A stretch of 64,000 nt of DNA, from the NCBI GenBank assembly GCA_017465825.1, contig JAFTVI010000006.1:124001-188000 (forward strand). Direction: 5' to 3'. Under the pieces are notes generated by a model that worked only from the letters and a program-made list of their open reading frames with translations, ran no database searches and was not told the origin of the DNA. This document shows positions 16,345-23,994 of the stretch, piece by piece; position 1 is the stretch's first letter; every line of letters begins with the position of its first letter. Source of the DNA: Clostridia bacterium. GTDB taxonomy: Bacteria > Bacillota > Clostridia > Oscillospirales > Acutalibacteraceae. Made by a program: the position numbers and the translations under genes.

Positions 16345-17079
16345 TCACTCTTTTCTGTATGAACCTAAAATTTTAATCATCTCTGCAGACAGGCTTCCGT
16401 CTGCATTTTCTATATGCAACTCCGGCTCAACTGCAAGCCCCGGTTTTCTGCCCAGCTTGCCTTCAACAAGCACCAGCCAAGGGGTAAGACCGTCACGCTG
16501 AGATACAAAACGCAGTCTTTTAGGCTCGATATTGAACTTCTGCATAGCTCCCGTCAGCTCAAACAGCCTTTCGGGGCGCAGACACATACACAGCTTGCCG
16601 CCGAATTTAAGCATTTTTGAGGCTGTCTGACAAACATCCTCAAGTGAACACATTATGCCGTGACGGGCGATTTTATCGCTTTCCGCTTCGCTCACAATAC
16701 CCGAATTTGCCTTTGTATAAGGCGGATTCATTGTGATTACGTCAAATTTACCTTTAGGAATGTCCTTTGGAATTTCCCTGAGATCGCAGTTATAGGGCGA
16801 AATTTTATCGACAGAATTAATTTCAATTGAACGGGTAAGCTGATTAAAGCCTTTTTTCTGTATTTCAACAGTATAAATCTGCCTGCACAAGCCTTCACGC
16901 AGCCAGTAAAACGGGATAATTCCGCATCCCGTGCCGAAATCGCAGGCGAGGGAATTTTTTAAGGGGGTAGCGAAAGAAGCGAGCAAAAGTGCATCAGTCC
17001 CGAAGGTATGCGCCTTCGAGACTATAAGTTGAAGCTTTTCGCCGATATATTCTATATGTTCACCGTCATTAAGTATCAT
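16345..17079 (-). CDS. tRNA1(Val) (adenine-37-N6)-methyltransferase-like protein
   Basis: 244 residues of the class I SAM-dependent methyltransferase family. The SAM-binding motif is 'LACDFGTGCGIIPFYWL', and 'DVITMNPPYTKA' is the NPPY tetrad of N6-adenine methyltransferases; 'YTVEIQKKGFNQLTRSIEIN' is typical of TrmN6/YabB. Its usual Firmicutes neighbour is rsmI, as here, which supports the call. The ATG lies inside the last codons of the dockerin gene upstream (11-bp overlap), an odd arrangement between a surface protein and an RNA-modification gene. Confidence 0.9.
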   Translation of the reverse strand: MILNDGEHIEYIGEKLQLIVSKAHTFGTDALLLASFATPLKNSLACDFGTGCGIIPFYWLREGLCRQIYTVEIQKKGFNQLTRSIEINSVDKISPYNCDLREIPKDIPKGKFDVITMNPPYTKANSGIVSEAESDKIARHGIMCSLEDVCQTASKMLKFGGKLCMCLRPERLFELTGAMQKFNIEPKRLRFVSQRDGLTPWLVLVEGKLGRKPGLAVEPELHIENADGSLSAEMIKILGSYRKE

Positions 17080-18697
17080 AATTAAACTTATCCAGTCCTG
17101 CGGAAACTCTTAATATATACCTTGCATCTGCCGCAGTTATACCGTCGTCACCGTTAACATTTGCCGCAACTTCATATGCACCTGTAAGCGTATCAATGCT
17201 TGCTGATGCACGAAGCGCTTTTCTTGCATCGGCGGCTGAAACTTTTCCGTCGCCGTCAATATCACCCATTACACTGACATAGTAGTTTGTAACCTTGCCG
17301 TTTTCCGCTCTGTGGTTAATTCTTGTACCTGTGCCGATAACAGTATCTGCGCTGATTACGTTACCCGTAACTGAATAAACGTAAAATTCATCAAAATTTT
17401 TAAAGTTAGAGCTGAAGGTCTTAAGTGTCATACCTGTTTTGACGTTTAAAACAATCAAAGCGTCATCATCAACAATAAAGCTTGAATCAGCAGTTGTTTT
17501 TAATCTGTAATATCCTGCGGGAGTGTAATCGCTGTCGTCTTTTCCTGAATTATAGGGAATTATTGTGATATATTCATAATCGCAGACTTTACAGGTATAT
17601 TTCACCTGAGCAGAAAGCTCATCTGCAGAAATCTGCAGAATTTCACCCTCCTCACCGTAGGAATGGTCAGTTTTTTCAATGAGAACTGATACGGAATTGC
17701 AACCGCAAAGAGTGCAGACTTTATGCTTAAGTCCCATTTCGGCGCAGGTTGCTTCTTTTGTAACGACCCATTCTTCACCGTAGGAATGAGCGTTGATATC
17801 AACGGGAATCTCAGTAACGTCCGTTCTGTTATTGCAATGAATGCAGTATTTTGACTTTTCGCCTGTTGAAACGCAGGTTGCAGGCTTATCAACAGTATAA
17901 TCTTCATATACGTGAGCGTCAGGCTCAACAGCTATGGACTGAACATACATAGGAGTATCACAGACAGCACAATGATATGAGCAAGAGCCCTCGTAAGTGC
18001 AATTCGGAGCTACATCAATAATGAGCTCCTTATTCGGTACGTGGTTACCTGTAGGTGGAATGGGAGTTGTAACTGCCACATTATTGCAGTAATCGCAATA
18101 TGTAACCGCCTCACCTTCAAGAGCACAAGTAGGAATAACAGTTATTTTTGATTTTGATGTTTCGGTAACCGTATGCTTACTTGGATTGTATGCGATTTCA
18201 GTTTGGTTGCAATGCTCACCGCACAATTCACATATCTCAGCCTGCACACCCTTTGTTGAGCAGGTAGATTCCGTTACAATAACATACTTACCGCTGCCCT
18301 TATGTGAATTTTCGTTTTCGGGCACTACTTCTTCGTCAACGTGAGCATTACAGGCATAGCAGATATGATATCTCACACCCGATTCAACACAGGTTGCCTC
18401 AGGGAAATAGATCCATTCGTCAGCATCAAGCTCAGTATGGTTGTCCGAATCCTTCGCTGTTTCAACAATATCCTTATAACTGCAGACGGTACAGGTTCTG
18501 TACTTTGTACCCTTGGTTGTACAGGTTGCAACAGTAATTACTTTGTAATCACCGTCATAATTATGACCGTCCGTACAGCTGCCGTAAGCGACCTTTGCAT
18601 TTTCCGTAACGGTTACCGTATCAGCACCAAATTGACCGAAAACAGCTACTGATGCAAAAATCACAGCCGCCGCAATTAAAAAATACAGTCTTTTCAT
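17069..18697 (-). CDS. Secreted Cys-rich repeat protein with C-terminal type I dockerin
   Basis: 542 residues. Signal peptide at 1-22 (MKRLYFLIAAAVIFASVAVFG). The body consists of about seven repeats of 45-55 residues with the core 'T-C-x4-G-x5-C-x2-C', for example 'TCTTKGTKYRTCTVC', 'TCVESGVRYHICYAC' and 'TCAEMGLKHKVCTLC', plus degenerate last copies. A linker with a short beta domain leads to a dockerin: 'GDIDGDGKVSAADARKALR' and 'NVNGDDGITAADARYILR', two calcium-binding loops each followed by the ADARxxLR helix. Dockerins attach secreted proteins to cohesins on scaffoldins. No catalytic domain is visible. The promoter is divergent from rluA. Confidence 0.85.
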   Translation of the reverse strand: MKRLYFLIAAAVIFASVAVFGQFGADTVTVTENAKVAYGSCTDGHNYDGDYKVITVATCTTKGTKYRTCTVCSYKDIVETAKDSDNHTELDADEWIYFPEATCVESGVRYHICYACNAHVDEEVVPENENSHKGSGKYVIVTESTCSTKGVQAEICELCGEHCNQTEIAYNPSKHTVTETSKSKITVIPTCALEGEAVTYCDYCNNVAVTTPIPPTGNHVPNKELIIDVAPNCTYEGSCSYHCAVCDTPMYVQSIAVEPDAHVYEDYTVDKPATCVSTGEKSKYCIHCNNRTDVTEIPVDINAHSYGEEWVVTKEATCAEMGLKHKVCTLCGCNSVSVLIEKTDHSYGEEGEILQISADELSAQVKYTCKVCDYEYITIIPYNSGKDDSDYTPAGYYRLKTTADSSFIVDDDALIVLNVKTGMTLKTFSSNFKNFDEFYVYSVTGNVISADTVIGTGTRINHRAENGKVTNYYVSVMGDIDGDGKVSAADARKALRASASIDTLTGAYEVAANVNGDDGITAADARYILRVSAGLDKFNYDT

Positions 18698-18726
18698 TTT
18701 TATATCACCTTCCCATAGATATTTTT

Positions 18727-18755
18727 ATTTTAACACGATATTCAATTTAAGTCAA
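18727..18755 (-). promoter_or_regulatory. Sigma-A promoter of the dockerin/trmN6/rsmI run
   Basis: On the minus strand, TTGACT (18755-18750) and TAAAAT (18732-18727), 17 bp apart, 30 bp before the start at 18697. It lies back to back with the rluA promoter. Confidence 0.75.
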
Positions 18756-18769
18756 CATAAATTAAAGTA

Positions 18770-18798
18770 TTGTATAAATTGTCAGTTTATGTTACTAT
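18770..18798 (+). promoter_or_regulatory. Promoter of the RluA-family gene
   Basis: TTGTAT (18770-18775) and TACTAT (18793-18798), spacing 17 bp, 17 bp before the ATG. Confidence 0.55.
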
Positions 18799-18814
18799 TT
18801 GAAAGGTGAAGATA

Positions 18815-19456
18815 ATGATAAATATTTTATTCGAAGATGAACATATCTGTATATGTGAAAAACTACCCGGTATGCTGTCCGAAGATTCGCAATCAGATGA
18901 GAGCTTGCCGAAAATGCTGAAGGAACAGCTGAAATGTGACATTTATACACTTCACAGGCTCGACAAACCTGTAGGCGGAGCGATAGTTTATGCAAAAACA
19001 AAGGTTGCCGCCTCTGCTTTTTCAAAATTAATAAGCGAAAATGCAATAACAAAGCAATACATAACAGTGCTCGATGCTATACCGGCAGAGGATGAAGCAG
19101 AGCTTGATGATCTCCTTTTCCGTGACAGGCAGAAAAATAAAACATATATTGTCGGGAGAATTCGTAAGGGTGTAAAGGATGCGAAGCTTACATATTCCGT
19201 CATTGGCAAAGCAGAAAATCACGCACTCACGCTCGTTACGCTGATAACGGGCAGAACCCACCAGATAAGAGCTCAGTTTGCATCAAGGAAAATGCCCGTA
19301 ACAGGTGACGGCAAATACGGCAGCCGTGACAACAGGTGCGAAACTGCACTCTGGTCACACAAGCTGATATTTACACATCCTATCACGGGTGAAAAGATAT
19401 CCGTTACAAGTCAGCCTCCTTATGAAAGCTATCCTTGGAGTCTGTTTAAAAGATAA
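18815..19456 (+). CDS. RluA family pseudouridine synthase
   Basis: About 213 residues from the ATG at 18815, which has AGGTGA 5 bp upstream; the GTG at 18806 overlaps that site and is less likely. Motifs: 'LHRLDKPVGGAIVYAKTK' with the catalytic Asp of the RLDK box, 'KQYITVLDA', and 'ALTLVTLITGRTHQIRAQFA', the RluA family motif III. No S4 domain is present, so it is of the short RluA/RluE-like kind. It isomerises uridine to pseudouridine in rRNA or tRNA; the exact position cannot be predicted. It ends 11 bp inside the convergent gene at 19446. Confidence 0.92.
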   Translation: MINILFEDEHICICEKLPGMLSEDSQSDESLPKMLKEQLKCDIYTLHRLDKPVGGAIVYAKTKVAASAFSKLISENAITKQYITVLDAIPAEDEAELDDLLFRDRQKNKTYIVGRIRKGVKDAKLTYSVIGKAENHALTLVTLITGRTHQIRAQFASRKMPVTGDGKYGSRDNRCETALWSHKLIFTHPITGEKISVTSQPPYESYPWSLFKR

Positions 19457-19880
19457 TATGAAACTTAAGGTCGTTACCGCAACGGGGGCATCTGATATTT
19501 CTGGTGCCTCTTACCTTTTTGAGTCTTAAAAATTCGCCGCAATGCTTGCAGGTTCTGAACCTATGAGTTTTTATAAACTGAACGCGAAGCTTAAGATGCT
19601 CAAAATAAGGCTTCCACGCGGTGAGAAATCTCTCAAAAGCGGCGTTTTCCCTGTATCTTTTCTGCAGATTTTTTGACATAATTCTGTATATTATATAGCC
19701 TAAAAACGCGTATTGCAAAATACTTACTACTATATACGGCACATAAAAGGCTCTCAAAAATACCTTGACCGCGGCAAAAATGCAGTAAACCACAAGCAAG
19801 CCGTAGGTCAGCTTATCTATGCCGTTTCTGCCTGCCATAAAGGACCTTAATTTCATTAAAAAATTATTCATTTTACTCAC
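19446..19880 (-). CDS. Small membrane protein with C-terminal zinc ribbon
   Basis: 144 residues. Two hydrophobic segments (about 27-44 'LTYGLLVVYCIFAAVKVF' and 50-67 'YIVVSILQYAFLGYIIY') are followed by a basic helical stretch and a zinc ribbon near the end: 'CKHCGEFLRLKKVRG' and 'CPRCGNDLKF'. The final two CxxC pairs could bind one zinc ion. Such proteins are widespread in Clostridia and uncharacterised. It is transcribed towards rluA and overlaps its end by 11 bp. Confidence 0.72.
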   Translation of the reverse strand: MSKMNNFLMKLRSFMAGRNGIDKLTYGLLVVYCIFAAVKVFLRAFYVPYIVVSILQYAFLGYIIYRIMSKNLQKRYRENAAFERFLTAWKPYFEHLKLRVQFIKTHRFRTCKHCGEFLRLKKVRGTRNIRCPRCGNDLKFHIIF

Positions 19881-19908
19881 TCTTTCTTTAAATTTGCATA
19901 CAATACAA

Positions 19909-19937
19909 TTGACAAAATATTAAAAAAATACTATAAT
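19909..19937 (+). promoter_or_regulatory. Perfect-consensus sigma-A promoter
   Basis: TTGACA (19909-19914) and TATAAT (19932-19937) with a 17-bp spacer, 33 bp before the cysteine-synthase-like gene. All twelve hexamer bases match consensus. Confidence 0.9.
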
Positions 19938-19970
19938 TCAAATGTTTGATTAATTTATAGAGGTATTTAT

Positions 19971-20897
19971 ATGATATATAACAACATTCTTGAAGCTATG
20001 GGTAGCACACCTCTCATAAGGCTGTCCCGAATGGCGGATGATGACAGTGCGGAAATTCTTGTAAAATACGAGGGCCTTAATGTGGGCGGCTCGATAAAAA
20101 CAAGAACAGCGTTCAATATGATAAAGGTTGCCGAAAAAGAAGGCAAAATAAACAAGGATACAATAATTGTTGAGCCCACAAGCGGCAATCAGGGCATCGG
20201 ACTTGCACTGGTCGGTGCTGTAAAAGGCTACAAGACAAAGATTATTATGCCCGACTCAGTAAGTATTGAGAGAAAAAAGCTTGTTGAGCATTACGGTGCT
20301 GAGGTAATTCTTGTTCACGACGACGGCAACATAGGTGAATGCATTGAAAAGTGCGTCAAGACCGCAAAGGAGCTTGCCGAAAATGACAGCAGGGTTTTCA
20401 TTCCGCAACAATTTGAGAACGAAGCAAATCCCACCGTACACAGGCATCATACCGCGCTTGAAATACTTGAGCAGGTTGCAGGACCCATTCACGGCTTCTG
20501 CTCAGGCATAGGCACAGGCGGCACAATAACCGGTATCGGTGAAGTGCTCAAGGCTCAGAATCCTGACATTGAAATATGGGCGGTTGAGCCTGAAAATGCC
20601 GCAATCCTTGCCGGCGGAAACATCGGCACACATCTGCAGATGGGCATTGGTGACGGTCTTATCCCTAAGATTCTCAACACGGAAATATACGATGACGTTT
20701 GCATAATATCTGACGAAGAGGCTATCGGCACCGCAAAGGCTCTTGCAAAAGAAGAAGGTCTTATGTGCGGAATATCAAGCGGAACGAACGTAGCCGCCGC
20801 GTTAAAGCTTGCTAAAAAGCTCGGCAAAGGCAAAACAGTTGTTACCGTACTGCCGGATACAGCGGAAAGATACTTCTCCACTCCCCTTTTTGATTAA
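19971..20897 (+). CDS. Cysteine-synthase-like PLP enzyme (CysK/CBS family)
   Basis: 308 residues of fold-type II PLP enzymes. The PLP lysine is Lys43 in 'GGSIKTRTAFNMI' and the phosphate loop is 'GIGTGGTITG'. Overall length and order match O-acetylserine sulfhydrylases. Two usually invariant positions differ: the canonical S-x-K-D-R is S-I-K-T-R, and the Asn loop T-S-G-N-T-G is T-S-G-N-Q-G (70-75). These residues bind the amino-acid substrate, so the acceptor or donor may not be O-acetylserine/sulfide. A strong promoter and the terminator at 20912 make it monocistronic, with no cysteine-metabolism neighbour. Gene symbol withheld for this reason. Confidence 0.85.
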   Translation: MIYNNILEAMGSTPLIRLSRMADDDSAEILVKYEGLNVGGSIKTRTAFNMIKVAEKEGKINKDTIIVEPTSGNQGIGLALVGAVKGYKTKIIMPDSVSIERKKLVEHYGAEVILVHDDGNIGECIEKCVKTAKELAENDSRVFIPQQFENEANPTVHRHHTALEILEQVAGPIHGFCSGIGTGGTITGIGEVLKAQNPDIEIWAVEPENAAILAGGNIGTHLQMGIGDGLIPKILNTEIYDDVCIISDEEAIGTAKALAKEEGLMCGISSGTNVAAALKLAKKLGKGKTVVTVLPDTAERYFSTPLFD

Positions 20898-20911
20898 ATA
20901 GAAAAAAATTC

Positions 20912-20938
20912 AGAGCCGGATTTACGGCTCTGTTTTTT
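20912..20938 (+). terminator. Terminator after the cysteine-synthase-like gene
   Basis: AGAGCCG-GATTTA-CGGCTCT then GTTTTTT. The stem overlaps the last codon of the convergent CBS-domain gene. Confidence 0.88.
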
Positions 20939-21341
20939 CGTCTGAAAGATACTTTATAATATCTCGTCTTGTAACTATGCCGATGAATGAGCCGAGATCA
21001 TCAACAACAGGCACAAAATTCTGATTCATTGCAACATTGAACAGTTCATCCATATTTGCGGTTATTTTAACAGGCTTATAGCTGTCAGATTTGAGAATCT
21101 TTTTCAGCGGTATTTCTTCAATATACCGCTGGTCCACATTTTCGCCGCTGTTAAAGCAGGACAGCATATACCAGAGAAAATCGCCTTCGCTGACTGTTCC
21201 GTTATATTTGCCGTCCCTCCCGATAACAGGTATTGCAGTATAACCGTAATAATGCATTTTTTCAAGTGCCTGCCGAAGTGTAAAATCGGAATACAGAAAT
21301 GCTACCGAAATCTTTGGCTTTAAAAAGAAAGCTACATTCAT
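20922..21341 (-). CDS. CBS domain pair protein
   Basis: 139 residues made of two CBS domains. The first is 'LRQALEKMHYYGYTAIPVIGRDGKYNGTVSEGDFLWYM' and the second 'MDELFNVAMNQNFVPVVDDLGSFIGIVTRRDIIKYL'. The ends 'G.VSEGDFLW' and 'GIVTRRDIIKYL' are the typical strand-helix motifs that bind adenosyl ligands. No enzyme or transporter domain is attached, so it is a stand-alone CBS regulator; its target is unknown. Confidence 0.9.
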   Translation of the reverse strand: MNVAFFLKPKISVAFLYSDFTLRQALEKMHYYGYTAIPVIGRDGKYNGTVSEGDFLWYMLSCFNSGENVDQRYIEEIPLKKILKSDSYKPVKITANMDELFNVAMNQNFVPVVDDLGSFIGIVTRRDIIKYLSDEKTEP

Positions 21342-21405
21342 TAATTTTCATCTCCCTTGGAGATTGTATAAGATTAATATTAAATCAATATTAAAAATCG
21401 GCTCA

Positions 21406-23865
21406 TTATGAAATTTTTTCAAGATTTGCGGCACATCTTAATATAAGTCTTGCATCTGCTGATGTGATTTCACCGTCTTTTGTTGCATCTGCGGCTATGC
21501 GGGCAGAACCCTCAAGCGTTTCAAGCTGTGCGGCACATCTCAAAGCGCGGCGTGCATCACTTGCAGTAATATTACCGTCGCCGTCAACGTCACCCAACAT
21601 ATTGTCTGTAACGGTTAATTCCAAGGATTTACTGATAACGTTGCCGGCTTCACCTTTGACAAAGCAGTAAATACTGTACTCTCCTGCCGCATCAAATGTA
21701 AAGCTTGCGGAGCTTTTTGCAGAATATTCCGTATTCATCACGGTGTCACCGTTTTTGTACACATAAAATGCAAACTCTGCTTCACCTGTTCCGCCAGAAA
21801 CAGAAGCCGTACAATGAACTATTGCTCCTGTTTTTGCTGTGTGTGTACTCAGTTCAAAAGAATCAATGCTTACAGTGTTTACAACCTCAACTTCATTTTT
21901 TAAGATTCCCGAAGATGAATGAGAATCCTTAAGCTGAACTTCAAGGGTATATACACCAGCCTTCCCGGGTGTATATGAAAATGCGGAAACAGACGATTCA
22001 GCAGTCTTAACAACTTCTCCGTTAAAATACAGCTTATAGCTGTAAACCGCATCATCGGAAACTGCAGCTGCTTTTACTGACCAATTTATCGGCTGATCTA
22101 CATAAACTGCTCCGTTTGCATTGCTTGTAACAGAGCTTAAAACCAGCTTTTCATATGCAATGAAGTTTGCACTGAATATATAAGCAGTGCTTGCATCATT
22201 ATTACGCAATTGTACACCAAAATAATATTCGCCTGCGTTGTCAGGTATGAAGGAAAAAGATTTCTTAATTACAAAATCATCAGTAGAATAAACCACATTA
22301 CCCGACGAGTCATAAACTGAATATTTATATTGGCTTGCACCCTCACTCTCAACGGTACAAGTTATTTTTTCACCTGTATGTATAATTGATTTATCTATCG
22401 TAACCGCTGAAGTTGCACTGTTCTGTGCATCTGCAACAAGCACAAGATATTTCATTGAAACCCACGCGTATGAATTGTTATAGAGGATTTTGCACCAGCC
22501 GTCAGCCACATCAAGCACCTCAACATATTCACCGTTTTTAAGTGTGCCGACGATTTCGCCGTCAACAGCGGATTTTCTTACATTCAAAGCTGATGCAGTT
22601 ACTTTATAAAGCTGAGCATCGCCGTTATAGTGAACATCCTCAACAGGCTCAGCCGAATATTTGCCCGAGAGTGAACCTATCTGCGTATTAAAATCAGAAT
22701 TTTCTGTTTTTGCCTTGGATTCAAACTCCATTTCGGAGGCTTTCACATAATAACCGTCTTCGGTTTTAAGCCACAGTGCGCCGGCCGAATTGTAACCTGA
22801 GTGGGTCACATAAAGACGTATTCCGTTTTCAATATGAGCTACGATATTGTTGCCCTCTGTTGCATCAACACGAACTGCAACGGTTTCGCCCGACACGGAA
22901 GCAGCAGTATACGTACCTGAATTTTCGGATGCTGTGTTATTGAATTTACCGATATCTTCCGAATACTCGGAAAGAGGAATAAGATTCGTGCTGAAAATAT
23001 AATACCCACCGCTCGTTTTGTACCACTTTGCGCCGTAGTTATTATTGCCGGAACATTCAACATAAAGAAGGTCACCAGTTGAAACATTAGCCGCAACGGA
23101 AGAGTTACCGCTCGGATAATATCTCATAACGGTGGAAACCGTGCTTGTAACCACAAAATACTCCCCGATTGGCTGCTGAGATTCATTAAATTTTGCGATA
23201 TCTTTATCCGGATTGTATTCATTTGACGATACGATGTTTTCTGCCGTGTACTCATTATTTTTAACGGTAACAGAGGGTGATGTGACAAACCAGCAAGCGT
23301 CAAGATTATTTATCTGTGCCTCCTGAGTTGAGCCTGCCATAGATGTTTGCGAAAGAGGCATACGCCCAGCCGCAACATTATTTGCCGGATCGGCGGCATA
23401 AAAAACATCCTTCTCTGCATCATAATCGCAAAGAAAAACTGCGTGACTCTGCCCCTGAGAGCCGCTGTTATATATAACAAAACCCTGAGGATAGGTTTCA
23501 AGAAGGTCAATTAACTGCTGTTTTTTATTTGCAGCTGTAAAATATGCGTGGTCAACACTCATACCGAACACGGTAAACTTCCACCTGAGTCCCACACCTT
23601 CTACCCAGCCCTCAGCCTTGATGGATTCTTCAGTTATGTCCTTCCAGCCTGCATAATCAGCGCAGATAGCTGTTCTTCTGAGCATCATTGCCGCCGATGA
23701 CAAGGTGCAGGTTATGGCAGTATTCTGTTTTAAGAAAATGCTGTCCTGCATCAGCTCCTGCTCAGATGCCGCAAATGCCGTGTCTGAAAGATAACTGAGA
23801 TTTGCAGACAAACATATAACGACAGCAAGAACATATGCAACACTTTTTTTGATTCTCCTGAACAT
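21406..23865 (-). CDS. Secreted C39-like papain-fold protein with SH3 domains and dockerin
   Basis: About 819 residues from the ATG at 23865, which has AAAAGG 8 bp upstream; upstream ATGs at 23871 and 23895 are worse placed. Signal peptide ends near 'AFAASEQ'. Residues roughly 35-190 resemble a C39-family cysteine peptidase: 'NTAITCTLSSAAMML' (Cys), 'GQSHAVFLCDYD' (His) and 'YAADPA' (Asp). Bacterial SH3-like segments follow ('ALNVRKSAVDGEIVGTLKNG', and earlier degenerate copies), then two or three Ig-like beta domains. The end is a dockerin: 'GDVDGDGNITASDARRALR' and 'DATKDGEITSADARLILR'. It is probably a cell-surface or scaffoldin-bound peptidase. Activity is inferred only. Confidence 0.82.
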   Translation of the reverse strand: MFRRIKKSVAYVLAVVICLSANLSYLSDTAFAASEQELMQDSIFLKQNTAITCTLSSAAMMLRRTAICADYAGWKDITEESIKAEGWVEGVGLRWKFTVFGMSVDHAYFTAANKKQQLIDLLETYPQGFVIYNSGSQGQSHAVFLCDYDAEKDVFYAADPANNVAAGRMPLSQTSMAGSTQEAQINNLDACWFVTSPSVTVKNNEYTAENIVSSNEYNPDKDIAKFNESQQPIGEYFVVTSTVSTVMRYYPSGNSSVAANVSTGDLLYVECSGNNNYGAKWYKTSGGYYIFSTNLIPLSEYSEDIGKFNNTASENSGTYTAASVSGETVAVRVDATEGNNIVAHIENGIRLYVTHSGYNSAGALWLKTEDGYYVKASEMEFESKAKTENSDFNTQIGSLSGKYSAEPVEDVHYNGDAQLYKVTASALNVRKSAVDGEIVGTLKNGEYVEVLDVADGWCKILYNNSYAWVSMKYLVLVADAQNSATSAVTIDKSIIHTGEKITCTVESEGASQYKYSVYDSSGNVVYSTDDFVIKKSFSFIPDNAGEYYFGVQLRNNDASTAYIFSANFIAYEKLVLSSVTSNANGAVYVDQPINWSVKAAAVSDDAVYSYKLYFNGEVVKTAESSVSAFSYTPGKAGVYTLEVQLKDSHSSSGILKNEVEVVNTVSIDSFELSTHTAKTGAIVHCTASVSGGTGEAEFAFYVYKNGDTVMNTEYSAKSSASFTFDAAGEYSIYCFVKGEAGNVISKSLELTVTDNMLGDVDGDGNITASDARRALRCAAQLETLEGSARIAADATKDGEITSADARLILRCAANLEKIS

Positions 23866-23909
23866 AATCATATCCTTTTCATATATTTCATACATAATTC
23901 TACAATTAT

Positions 23910-23938
23910 ATTCTAAATTATTAAGCTAAATATGTCAA
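23910..23938 (-). promoter_or_regulatory. Promoter of the C39-like/dockerin gene
   Basis: Minus strand TTGACA (23938-23933) and TAGAAT (23915-23910), 17-bp spacer, 45 bp before the chosen start. Confidence 0.75.
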
Positions 23939-23951
23939 TAGCAATTATTGC

Positions 23952-23982
23952 AAAAAAAAACGGTGCCGTTTCCGACACCGTT
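23952..23982 (-). terminator. Terminator of the 1783-residue protein gene
   Basis: Minus strand AACGGTGTCGG-AA-ACGGCACCGTT type stem (23982-23959) followed by a run of T's (23960-23952 on the minus strand), 13 bp after the stop. Confidence 0.9.
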
Positions 23983-23994
23983 TCTCTATTATTT

